From Jaltomata sinuosa (lineage: Eukaryota; Streptophyta; Magnoliopsida; Solanales; Solanaceae): a DNA stretch of 64,000 bases. Both the position numbers and the translations under genes were made by a program. Within the stretch, counting starts at the first letter, position 1. Each line of letters starts with the position of its first letter. Under the pieces are notes generated by a model that was not told where the DNA came from, made no database searches, and was given only the letters and a program-made list of their open reading frames with translations. Where the stretch lies: contig QJPP01000311.1 of NCBI GenBank assembly GCA_003996215.1, positions 62,001 through 126,000 of the forward strand, in the 5' to 3' direction. Of this stretch, positions 23,257-34,735 are shown one piece after another.

Positions 23257-23896
23257 GCAGGTACCACCAGCTCCAGTACCAGCTCCAGTACCAGCTCCAG
23301 TGCCCACTTCTGTGCCAGCTCCAACCGCAGCTCAGTCTCCAGATATTCGGGGATTACTATTACAGCTTTTGGGTGTGATTGGAGAGCGGCCTTCTGAGGT
23401 AGCACAAACATCCGCTCAGGGGGCAGCCCTGAGTGCACAGAGCTCAGGAGCGCAGCCTGCTACTATGGCTCCCCGTGCGGAGGTCATTCCGGTTCCATCT
23501 GTTGCACAGCCTCTTGCTCCTCGCCCAGCTATGACGGAGTCAGAGCAGAAGGCGTTGGGTAGGTTTTTGAGGTTAGCACCTCCGAGGTTTGCTGGTACTT
23601 CTGGACAGGATCCACATGACTTTATTACTACATGTGAGGAGATGTTGCATCATTTGAGTTTGTTGGAGACTCACGGGGTTGGTTATACTACCTATCAGTT
23701 AGAGGGCCCAGCGAAGTTATGGTGGAGGGCTCATGTTGCTTGTAGACCACCATCGTCACCTCCTTTGACCTGGTCTGAGTTTTATGAGGCCTTTATGGCC
23801 AAGTTCCTACCTCAGAGTGATCGTGAGCTTCGCAGGGAGCAGTTTACTCACCTTATGCAGGGGTCTACGACTGTCTCAGAGTATGAGACCCCTTGA
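23257..23896 (+). pseudogene. Inverted partial gag copy
   Basis: On the plus strand a Pro/Ala-rich leader (VPAPVPAPVPT style) is followed by the same capsid region as on the minus strand, ending abruptly at VSEYETP near 23893. With 22596-23203 it forms an inverted repeat with arms of about 0.6 kb and a spacer of about 54 bp. It keeps its frame where the minus copy has a deletion. No other retroelement gene follows. Confidence 0.85.
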
Positions 23897-24867
23897 GTCC
23901 ACAGACATTAATTTGTTTTCTCTATAATCCCTTGTCCATCAGAAAACCACTTTCAGGCTTCGATTTTTGTGCTTAAACTATATCATTCCGAAGTAATCAA
24001 CGGCAACTGAAAATTCTTCATGGAAGAAGCCTCTCAAGTAAAGAAACTTCATAAAAGAAATTCGAGGGAACCACATTTTGTATCAACTTTTGAGCAAAAG
24101 AAAGCAATTTCTTGTTCTTTTGGCTTGAAATCCAGTCTTGAGGAAGGAAAATCAAAGTAACATATCTAAATATTTGAATTCTCATAACCAGGAAAAGCAA
24201 GAAGAATAACAAAACAAGTCACATAAGAATTTAGAAATAGAATCAACTTTTCTTTCAAGGCCTCAATTCGTCCAGCTATTGCATCAAGAAAAGTGGATTT
24301 TGTACCTCATAGACCAGCCATGTGCAACCTTCTGGTGGATGGTCATGAGGACTATGCTATCACTTTTAGCATTGTCTTTAACAGAGATGGCTTATGGATT
24401 ATGTCAATCCCAATTGACTCTTGGACGTTCTCCCCTGGACACTCTTTTTCTTCCTTCATCTCCTATGTATGTGTTGCCCTGTGCACAGGCACATAAAGTT
24501 TACACTATCAAGTTACCAAAAATATAAGTTTAATAACTTCGAAACTAACGTTATAACCTCTACAACGGTCTACATAACTTAAATCCTTCGGTTGATACTG
24601 GGACCTTTTGGGATGTGTGGATGAAAATTAAAGAAATTAGTGAAAAAAGAAGTAGAAATAGTTTTTCCATCCAGAGTATATTTCTATCACCTATTTTTCC
24701 ATCCATTAAGATACTAATACTGGAGTATATTTTTCTCATGTGACAAGTTATTAAAAAAAAGAGTGTCGAACACATGCCATTACTTCTATCTATTTTTCTC
24801 ACATTAAATGATGTTGTGTGGATCTTCTATATTGGTCTTCTCGTAAAAGACATTAATATAGATGTAA
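23897..24867. other. No recognisable gene
   Basis: Begins at the abrupt end of the inverted gag copy. A plus-strand frame near 24290-24496 reads VDFVPHRPAMCNLLVDGHED and onwards; it looks coding-like but matches no family I can name. Confidence 0.3.
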
Positions 24868-25170
24868 GTTCTATTTTCAAGCACCATTGTATATTTCATA
24901 TGTATTAGGATTCATACTTGGTGTACTCCAAATGTAGCTCTACGTAATATACAACAAAAAGAAGAAGGCTATCTTAAAGGAGGAGAAACTTGTGGAAATA
25001 AAAAGCCTGCAGTCATTTTCTTGGATCAGAAAAATAAGAAGTTTTCAGAACTCACAGAGGAACAGATTATTGATATAGAAAAATTCACGTGGCTTCTTGT
25101 CTGCAGAATAATACATGTGCGGCTAAAGTTGAAAAGATGCTCAAGCTGCAAATTGGAAGCCAAGAATTAA
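24868..25170 (+). other. ATG-less 100-codon open frame of unknown origin
   Basis: The frame runs from just after a TAA at 24865 to a TAA at 25168-25170 and has no methionine codon. The translation, including GGETCGNKKPAVIFLDQ and FSELTEEQIIDIEKFTWLL, has a normal charged/hydrophobic mix unlike the random frames around it. An AG at 24908-24909 (TATGTATTAG) could be an acceptor site. It may be one exon or a relic of a host gene; the family is not recognised. No splice partner could be established. Confidence 0.2.
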
Positions 25171-25463
25171 TGTCTTTGATTTAAATTCAATGCATAATAA
25201 ATCAAAAGAATCTTAAGCCTTTATGCATTCCATTCCAAGAGAAAAGACGAAAACAAAAAATAATTGCATATATACCATAAAAGAGCAATTGAAAGCTAAA
25301 AATAAGATGATTCAGACATATCATCAAACAATTGGTATGAATTTCTGTGAGAAGTAGTTATAGTCATTAGCTTAGCAGTCACCTGTTTTCCATTCCAAAA
25401 ACCATAACATAGGGAGAAGTTATACTGACAATATCAAACTGCAATTGAACCAAATGCAAGCAA

Positions 25464-25640
25464 TTAATTTTTTGTTTTTGATGACCGTAGTGTCTGGGCC
25501 AGCTGTACGAGGTAATTTTGCCCACCAAGGCTAGAGCAAATGGGAAGAATCAGCTAGTGTTTTTTTATCTCTGCTGGGACCTCAGACTCCATGGTTCTTT
25601 GACCCACTTCATTGACCACTAGGTCACACCCTTGAGTGCT
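25464..25640 (-). mobile_element. tRNA-derived SINE with target duplication
   Basis: Flanked by a 12-bp direct repeat AAATGCAAGCAA at 25452-25463 and 25641-25652. On the minus strand the head contains TGACCTAGTGG, a pol III A box, followed by a decayed B-box region, and a T/A-rich tail lies at the left end. The body (CACTAGGTGATT-like words and CTTGGTGGGC) resembles common Solanaceae SINEs. Confidence 0.75.
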
Positions 25641-26027
25641 AAATGCAAGCAAATTATACACGTTTCATTCCACATCATTACCTCATTATATACAGATGTT
25701 AACTATTTCACAACTATCACCCTCAACAGCCACTAAACATCAGTTGATTTTTTTTTAAAAAAAAAACATATGGTATATTATAGTAACAAAACTTGATACA
25801 CTTGTTACCAAAATTGATAGTCAAAAAGAAAAACATGCATTCACATCACCATTTAGGGACAGAGTCAGAGAAACATGTAGATCTAAAATAGCAAAATTCT
25901 GGTACCTTTAGTTTAAGTGGACACGCCAGACGGCCAGAGCAACACGGAGTTGTTCTTGAAGTCGAAGGAGAAGAACCAAGCAGAAGAAAGGGCAAAAGTA
26001 GACGAAAGAAGATAAACAAAATCACAA

Positions 26028-26110
26028 GTACACGTGGTTAGCTTACAAATGAAAGTGCAATACACGTGTTAAGAGGAAACGGTCAAGACCCATGTATATA
26101 AAGTACAATT
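26028..26110 (+). promoter_or_regulatory. Promoter-like cluster: two G-boxes and a TATA box
   Basis: ACACGTGG (about 26031) and ACACGTGT (about 26062) lie 30-70 bases before TATATAAA (about 26095). Spacing and order fit a plant core promoter reading rightwards. No coding region follows within 1.8 kb, so it may be an orphan promoter of a lost gene or chance. Confidence 0.25.
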
Positions 26111-26999
26111 CACATAAACTTTGGTACAACAAATAATTGCTGTGTTCGTACAAGCCCTTGTTGGCTTATATAATAGAGTAATATTAGTAGATGATTGTAC
26201 TTATTATTGATGAGTAAAGTAACAACAATATGTTGTAGACAACTTGGAACCACAAAATAAGTTATATTTTCCTAGTGTACTGCTACTACTTGTTATTTTA
26301 TAAGTAACTAATTATATAGATTCCTCGTACATTAAAGTCTTACACTTATAGCTGGTTCCCACTTGGTTAAGAGCATCTTTCTATTTTCAAGTTGAATATT
26401 GCTGGATTAAGACGGTAATAAGCACCAAATAATTGTCTTTAGAGGGGATAGAGGATGAAGTGATGTCAATTGTCATCGTTCAATCGATTCAACTATGTAG
26501 GTGTAAGTTTTAATTTTCTTTAATGTTTTAGGGATAAAGAAGGATAAACAGTCAGTAAGACAATAAAGGTGGTGAGTTTCACGTTTTCAAACTTGTTGAT
26601 TCATAAAGCATTTTGATAGTTAACAGCTTGTTTATATTTTGATATGAGTAAAATGAAGAAGATTGATTAATTGCAATTGGGCCAAATTTGGTTGAATATT
26701 GGGTAATTTACATAAAATACATATCTGTAGAATTTCATTACTCTTTAAGACACTAGTTTATCTAATTATATTTTTTATCATTTTTCATACTCCGGATACA
26801 TGCATATTTCAAGCTGATTGTATGTATCTCACATACATGAACAACTAATTATGGAAATTTTAATTAATCAAATCTCTTAATATAAGGCGGAAATCAAGGC
26901 ATGTATATATGTTTAATTAATTTTATTTTATTTACTTTTTAAAAGTAATAAATTCATTAATTTCATTAATAAAAGATGGAAACATGTATATATTGGTTA
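26111..26999. other. Intergenic DNA, nothing recognised
   Basis: AT-rich sequence without long frames, terminal repeats or RNA signatures that I can identify. Confidence 0.4.
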
Positions 27000-27430
27000 T
27001 GTAATTTGATTATTTTTCATCTAATGTATCATTTTATATGTATCTAGTATTAATTTCATATATATTTTAATATGTATCAATTATTAATTTCATGTATATG
27101 TTTATATGCATCTAGTATAAATTTCATATATTTATTTGTATGTATCTAATATTAATTTCATATATATGTTTATATGTATCTAGTATTAATTTGATGTATC
27201 CAGTACCAATTTCATACATTATATCTAAAATACAGTAAATTCAGTATTAATTTGATGTATCCAATATAATAATAAATTGATGTATCCAGTACTAATTTCA
27301 TATATTATATCCAAAAATATATGTATCCATAATCAACTTAATCTAGTGTATCCAGTAATAATCTGATATATCATATATAAATTTTATATAGTGAATCCAA
27401 AATACATGTATCTAGTATCAAGTTGCTCCA
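27000..27430. repeat. Degenerate minisatellite
   Basis: Words such as TATGTATCTAGTATTAATTT and TTGATGTATCCAGTA recur about ten times with a period of roughly 30-45 bp. Non-coding. Confidence 0.6.
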
Positions 27431-27961
27431 TTGAAATTTTTAATACATGTATTTGTGCATAGATACATGCTTAAAGAAGAAGAAGAAGAAACACAAATAT
27501 GTCAGAGATACATTCGTATGTACATAAACAAACACTAGGTTTCATATTCAATAGTTTCATAGTATGATACATGGGAACGCAGGTACATTCACTCTCCTCT
27601 TTGCCATCCTAAGACACCCGTCACCCTACGGCACCCACCATATCAACAATCTTCAGAAACAACATGAAATTCTGGTAGAAAAATAAAAATAACACAAGAC
27701 GAAGCTTCTCAAACAGCAATAACAACCATGGAAATAAAATAATACAGATCTGCCGAAGTTATATTTTCAGCCAGCAAAAAAATCACAAAAAAATCTATAT
27801 ATAAACTCCTGCCAGATTTGAAAATGGGCACAGAGGAGGTGGAGTTTTTCGGCCAGATCTGGCCATTTTCTTTTAGTCAATTTTGACCATTTCTTCCATC
27901 ATAACATAAGCACTGTAATCCATAAGTCCTTCGCTATCCATTATACGATGGAGGCCACGAC
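27431..27961. other. Intergenic DNA left of the LTR nest
   Basis: Contains a short (GAA)n tract at about 27475-27490. No gene is seen. It ends where the LTR begins with TGTCATGACC. Confidence 0.35.
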
Positions 27962-30338
27962 TGTCATGACCCAACCCACCGGGCCGGGAGGGCGCCTACT
28001 CTAACAACCTAGATAGACGAACCCTCACCAGACGTCCAACAGGTGACATGCGAAAAAAATAGAAAGTAGCAAAATATCCTTTCTTTTTATTATAAAAACC
28101 TTGTTATTACAACATTTGAAAACAGAAAACAGTTTTACACCTGAATTACCCCTCCCTAGGATTTAGTCTAAACAAGTACAAGATCTACTACAAGATTTAT
28201 ACAGGAAATAAAAGACACAACTTCCATCATGGAGTCGAAGGACAGAAGCTGCTGGAGATCCTCATCGCCGTGAACCTATGAAATATCACCAATCCTGCAA
28301 CCAGACTATACCTCAAAATGTATAGCAAGAGTAGAATCAGTACAAACACACGTACTGATAGGCATCATCGGTCGACCCGAATCCACTGCTACCATCATAT
28401 AACAAAATAGGGAAAATATGATTGCAAATAATGAAAGTTAATTTCCATCCTCCAACCCCCTTCCTACTCCTTACGCTGCAAACTCCCTCACTTCTCAGAC
28501 TACTCAAGTCATACTAACCTTAGACTCCCCAAGTCTTATCAACCTTAGACTTCCCAAGTCTCACTACTAGTCTACCCCTAAGTCCTGACCCGGACTACCA
28601 CCCTGTTTACTCTACAAATTTTCAGGACTGCACATTCCAGAAACCATCCCAACTACTGTCAGTCTAGACCCATCACCCTTATAGTACCCTCTCTATAAAA
28701 ATCCGGAACCCCCCAAGGGTTCTCAAGAATCTCTCTTATGATAATACCCACTAGTGATGCAACGCCCGACTCTCAACCATCTCCCCAGCCTAGTTCTCAC
28801 GTGCAACCTGATCAATCATATGACCATGAAATAACTACAACCGATTAACCACACAAATATATCACAGACCCACCCAGGGATCCCCTCTAGACAACATCTA
28901 AGTGTTAAGCAGACAACCCGGCCTAATCCAAGACCAACTGAATAGCTATAACAGGACTTTCGGTCACTCAAGGACCACCAACAATTATCATATTTCAATA
29001 ACACAGCCCAGTCCACTCACAAAACCAATAACGGTCAATGCACTATAACAATATTAATGCAATGATGCAGTAAAATAAACCCGTACCAGGCGTGGTACCC
29101 GAGCTAACCGTTAGTATTTATACCAGGCGTGGTACCTGAGCCAATCATTTGTTATACCCATACCAGACGTGGTACGTGAGCCAACCGTTAGTATTCCGTA
29201 CAAGGCGTGGTACCCGAGCCAACCGAAAGTCAATTAGTCCACAGTCAAATAATGAACAAACAACTTGTAAAAACCAACAAGCAACACACCATTCAATCCA
29301 CAAACTGTAAAATAGGACCCTTAAACATTCTAAACAATTCCCCTAAGTAATGTAATTCATACAAACACTTAGATAAGAGTACAAAGATATACAACATTCA
29401 CAAGAATCGTAAGCCATCACCTACCCCATTCTGGGTAGATGGTGAACCGTCAAATCCCGTCCAAAGACTAACCCGGTTTGCCCCTTGTTCTAGCACAACA
29501 TAACCGATTCCCTTTCTTACTAAACGTTAGCAACTACGTGAATTCCGGAACCTTACCACTACCCAACAACACAATAGAAACCTGCTCTTAGCCCTTAGTA
29601 AAACTGATGAATGTATTCTTTCCACTTACATTCCCAAAAACTACAACTAGGAGTTCCTGATTCTTATTACCCGTGGTTTCCAAGCCCTTTCCCGGTTCCC
29701 TGAACTTTTCATTTTATTTTACCCAAGACGACAACAACAAGCATTTTATACACATCACTAACCAGCCACTTATTTCACGCAACCCAAATTTCCACAATAA
29801 CCAGTATCCAATCCGCCAGACTCCGTGCCCGGAGGCTTAAAACATGAAATCTCTATTCCGCTATATGATGAATATAGAATATAAACAGGTCTAACTACGC
29901 ATGAAAACCTAGCCTACCTGGACGCCAAATAGCTTCCACCGTGCGTTTTTGGCTCCGTGAAGGCGTTCCCACTTGAACGATGGTTCTGGAATCCGCTGTT
30001 CTGCGTCCTTCCAGCCATGACTCCTCCTTCTCATATTTCCCTAGCCTTGGAGCAGAATGGGAGGGTTTTTGGAGAAACCCTCGTATATTTTCTAATTGAA
30101 GAGGAAAATATCTTTTATTAAATCCCGTCCTGAGGCTTCTGCCTCCCGTCACTCTTCTATGGAGGTTCCGCTATAGCGGAATAATTACCGCTATAGCAGA
30201 GTGACGTCAGCCCGGATTATTTCCTAAAATCAGAAATTTTCCACTACGTCACCCTACTTACTTCAAATATATTTTTAATCGTTTTCCCTAAATTTATAAA
30301 ATTGATAAATTTATATAACAATGAACTCGGTCGTTACA
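27962..30338 (-). repeat. LTR A (probable 3' LTR of the outer element)
   Basis: Begins TGTCATGACC and ends GGTCGTTACA, giving TG...CA termini with a near-perfect 10-bp inverted repeat. It contains four copies of the GTACCAGGCGTGGTAC-type repeat (29085-29226) and, near the right end, the palindrome CCGCTATAGCGG (30168-30179). Open frames such as 29895-30152 recur in the other LTR copies and are LTR sequence, not genes. Confidence 0.8.
29085..29226. repeat. LTR minisatellite, copy in LTR A
   Basis: Four units of about 40-46 bp, each with a GTACCAGGCGTGGTAC-like near-palindrome followed by CCGAGCCAACC. Confidence 0.8.
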
Positions 30339-31296
30339 ATAAATATCAATTTGCCCATCGTTCATCCACGAACAATCCCGAAATAAAATCCAGAGGAGAG
30401 AGACTAACTCGGGACTCTCATCATCCCAAGTTACCGCGTAATTAATGAACCTACATGAATTGTCAACCCTCCCCCTTAAGAGTCTAACCAACCAGAGGGA
30501 AAAATCTACTATTATCCCATCCCGACGAGGAATTTAGGAGCCTCTCAAGGAAAAATATTTATACGCGTCCCCATTCCGAGCACCCAAGTAATCTGAGGAC
30601 TCGTGTCATGTTGGGACGAACGAATTTGAAAGGACCCGGGAGAACCTTTCCCTTACCAATAACTGACTGACCGTCCGCTGTAGCGGATATTACACAGCTA
30701 TTGCGATCCCACTATAGCGGACTGCGACCGCTATAGAGGTTGAAAGTAGAATGAAATAGGGGAGAAAACGGATTTTACCCCCCCGCCCATTCTCCCCACA
30801 CTCCTTTCAAAAAATCTACATTCTCTCCTGATTACTCCACTCCCGACGTTGAAAATCTCAAGTAAACATCAAATTTTCTTACTCCTTAACTCTCTTGCAC
30901 GATTTTGCTCATGATTATAGTAGAAAACTAGGAACTTGTAGTATATTTAAAGTGAGTTTTTGAACTTGAATCTTTGGTTGGCTTTTATTGAATTTCCGAA
31001 GCATGGATGCTTCCCTTACGTTTACAATGCCTCTCAGGCGTTATGGGCGTAAGGATTGCACTATTTTTGGCCAAAAATGGGTGGGATGTAAAGGGTTGTT
31101 CTTGAAAAAAAGTAGTGATTTGGACGATTTGTAGAGGTTACAATGCCCAAAATTTTATAGAAAATAGTAATGGGGGACTTTGGGTAGGTAGATCTGAACT
31201 TGAGATATCAAAAACAGAATTTTGGACAAAGGGGCACCATTGTTGAACCCCCTGAAGCTTCGGGGATGATAAATACCGCTATAGTAATTGGGCTCC
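30339..31296 (-). other. Internal (3' side) region of the outer element
   Basis: Non-coding. Contains a purine tract on the minus strand (AAGGGGGAGGG, about 30467-30479) resembling a polypurine tract, although it is not exactly at the LTR edge. Further variants of the CGCTATAGCGG palindrome lie near 30690-30740 and 31275. It ends with GCTCC (31292-31296), the left target duplication of the next insertion. Confidence 0.45.
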
Positions 31297-32886
31297 TATA
31301 ATGACCAGGTTCGTCATTACGGGTAAACCATTTGTGCCAAGTTTCGGGTAAGAAAACTTCCGGGTTTAGGAGTTGAAAATTTTGGGCTAGGCTAGTCTCG
31401 ACCGATTTTGGAGCGAGGTAGGGTCTAGGGTAATATGGGTAAGAATTGGATTAGATGTCTTGGTTTGAGCTAGTTTTTCTTGTAGCTAAGGCATAGAGGA
31501 GTCTGGGGAACTTTTCAGAATTAAATTCGGGTAAGTAGAGCTCCCGAAATTGAGGTTCACGTGAAAGGGTTATTCTGGAACATCGGAAAAATAAGTGTGT
31601 TATAAAATGGACCAATTTTGGAGATTTCTTGATATTCTGTCTGTGACGAGTGCTACCGCTCCGCCATGGCGACCTCCGCTATAGCAGAATAATTACCACT
31701 ATAGCGGAAGTCAAGACGGTCAACCTCCGCCATAACGGTTGACTCCACTACGGTGGTACCGCTATAGTGGAGCAGAGACCGCAGAGACCGCTATAGCGAA
31801 ACAACGGGACCATAAAATAAAGAAAATGGGTTTTTAATTTCATTCTCTTCTCTTCAGCCCCAAAAACAGACAAGAGTTATTCCAAAAACCCTCCTAGACT
31901 GCTCCAAGGCTCGGGAGCCATGGAGAGGAGGAACTCCGATAAAAAGGATGCGAAACCATGGATTCGGGACTGCAGGAACGCCTTCACAGAGATAGAAATG
32001 CACGGTTGCAGCTGCTTGGCGTCCAGGTAGGCTAGGTTTTCATTGAGTAGATAGACCTGCTTACATTCTGTACTCATTGTATAGTGGGAAAGGAGAATCC
32101 ATGATTAGGCCTCCGGGCACGGAGTCTGGTGGATTCAGTGTTAGTTATGTAGGTGCTAGGAATTAGTTGGATTGAATTGTGGGTTATTGATAATTGTTTG
32201 GAGATGTTTATGTTGTCTTGGTATGATAAGATGATAGGGCTCAGGGACTAGAATGTCAGGAAGGTTCGGGGAACTGGGAATTGCAAGAAAAACTAAATGG
32301 GTATAAAAATGAGAAACTCCTTGGTGAGGTTTCGGGAATACGAAGGGCATGATAAGTAGTGTTGGTTTTGCTAAGGTCTAAGGGGTGGTAAGTCACATTG
32401 TTATTATTTAGGTAAGTTTCGAAATTAATGTAGTTGTTAAATTATGCTGAAAAGGAAAACCGTTTATTATTCGTAAATAAAGGGTGAGTGTGTTTGGCCT
32501 CTAGACGGAGGTCGAGGCTAAGTTATATACCCGGGAAAGAGGGTAGGTGATGGCTTACAATTCCTGTGAATATTGTATATTTTTGTACTCATATCTAAGT
32601 GTTTGTATGAATTGTATTGCTTAGAGGAATTGGTTAGAATGTCTAAGGGTCATGTTTTACAGTATGTGAATTGAACGGTGTATTGCTTGTTGGTTTTACT
32701 AGTTGTTTGTTCATTATTTGACTGTGGATTGTTGACATTCGATTGGCGTGGTACCTACTAATTAGTTGGCTCGGGTACAACGTCTGGTACAGGTTACTAT
32801 TTGGTTGGCTCGGGTACAACGCCTGGTACAGGTTACTATTTAGTTGGCTCAGGTACCACGCCTGGTATGGGTTTACTTTATTTATT
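31297..32886 (+). repeat. LTR B, truncated, plus orientation
   Basis: Reverse complement of the right part of LTR C (about 34524-36164). It runs from the U3 end to just past the GTACCAGG-type minisatellite (about 32745-32872), where it is cut by the TG terminus of LTR C. Confidence 0.8.
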
Positions 32887-33949
32887 TGTCACGACCCAAC
32901 CCACCAGGCCATGTGGGCGCCTACTCTAACCACCTAGATAGACGAACCCTCACCACCCGTCCAACAAGTAACATGCGGAAAAAGTAGAAAGTAACAAATA
33001 ACCTTTACCTTTACTTATAAAACCTTTTTATTACAACACCGAAAAATAGAAAATAGTTTTACAGTTGAAAACACCCCTCCCTAGTATCTAGTCTAAACAG
33101 GTACAGGAGTTAATGCAAGATTTATACAGAATATGTAAAAGAGACACAACTTCTGTCATGGAATCGAAAGACAGAAGCTGCTGGAGATCACCATCGTCAT
33201 GTACCTATGAAACATCACTAACCCTACAACCAGACTATACCAAAAAGGTATAGTAAGAGTAGAGTCAGTACAACCACACGTACTGGTAGACATCATCGGT
33301 CGACCCGAATCCATACGTACCATCATATAGGAAAACAGGGAAAAACGTGAAAACTAATATTATAGCTCCCTCCTTCACCTTTAGCCTTGACCCTGACATC
33401 TAGGACTTTCCAAGTCTCACTCATAACTTGACTTCTCAAGGCCGCCTTGTCACCCAGACTTCCTAAGTCACCTTGACACATAGACTTCTCAAGTCACCTT
33501 TAACCCTTACCCCAGTCCACTACCTTGACTAAATACCCAGACTAAATCTGACCCACTGCCCAACCAAACCACTTATACCCAAGTATTACCGACCATTTTT
33601 TGAACTTTCCCGGACCTCTAGGACAGCTTTATCGCCTGGTTATATTAATCAATAACCACACCCAAACTCTCAGTCTTCCTCTATATTTACCAACCACATG
33701 CAATTCACCTAACAACCATTGACACCTTCAATGACCACCATAGAGCTAAATCTAAATCCCTTCTTGGATCACATAACCCGGACCCTCCAAGGATCCTCCA
33801 TCCACACCTAAGTGTTCAACAGACTACCCCATTCTACACCAAGACCCACCCTTGGCTTAATAACCATGATAATTCATGACCGCCATTATTACACTCAATA
33901 ACATCAATTTATGAGCACATAACCTCTTTTAAATAGTCCGGATCCCCCT

Positions 33950-34440
33950 CACACCTCTAGTGTTAACATGACAAACCCGGTCTACACCAAGACCAACTAA
34001 TAAGCAACCTAATAACCCGGTCTACACCAAGACCAACTAATAACGCAATATAGCAACTCGACCTACACCAAGACTAACTCACAATATACTACAACAACCC
34101 GGCCTACTCCAAGATCAAACTAATACTATAATATAGCAACCCGACCTATACCAAGACCAAACTCACAATATACCATAACAACCCGACCTACACCAAGACC
34201 AAACTAATAACATAATATAGCAACCCAGCCTACACTAAGACCGAATCCACAATATGCTATAAAAACCCAGACTACACCAAGACCAAACTAATAATATATT
34301 ATAGCAACCTGGCCTACACCAAGACCAAACTCACAATATGTTTTAACAACCCGGTCTACACCAAGACCAAACTAATAATATGTTATAATCAACTCGGCCT
34401 ACACCAAGACCAAATTAATAAATTAATACAATGATAACCC
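33950..34440. repeat. 44-bp tandem array in LTR C
   Basis: About ten units, each containing AACCCGGCCTACACCAAGAC followed by CAAACTAATA or CAAACTCACAATAT. The same array, inverted, is at 39060-39300 in LTR D. Confidence 0.85.
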
Positions 34441-34534
34441 GGCCTCTCAAGGACCATATGCACAATCAAACTTCATAAACACAATCTGGTCCACTCAAGG
34501 AACCATTATAAAAAATACAGCAATATAATAAAGT

Positions 34535-34735
34535 AAATTCGTACCAGGTGTGGTACCCGAGCCAACCGAATAGTAACTTGTACCAGGCCTGGTACCCGAG
34601 TCAACCAAATAGTAACCTGTACCAGGCGTGGTACCCGAGCCAACCAAATAGTAACCTGTACCAGGCGTGGTACCCGAGCCAACCAATTAGTAATTTGTAC
34701 CAGGCGTGGTACCCGAGCCAACCAAATGTCAATAA
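34535..34735. repeat. 39-bp tandem array in LTR C
   Basis: Five units of GTACCAGGCGTGGTAC plus CCGAGCCAACC plus a short variable spacer. Each unit is close to palindromic at its core, so both strands show similar frames. Confidence 0.85.

Noticed and set aside
29895..30152. 85-codon minus-strand frame, also present at 43897-44154
   Set aside because: It recurs because it lies in the same part of LTRs A and E; it is LTR sequence, not a conserved gene.
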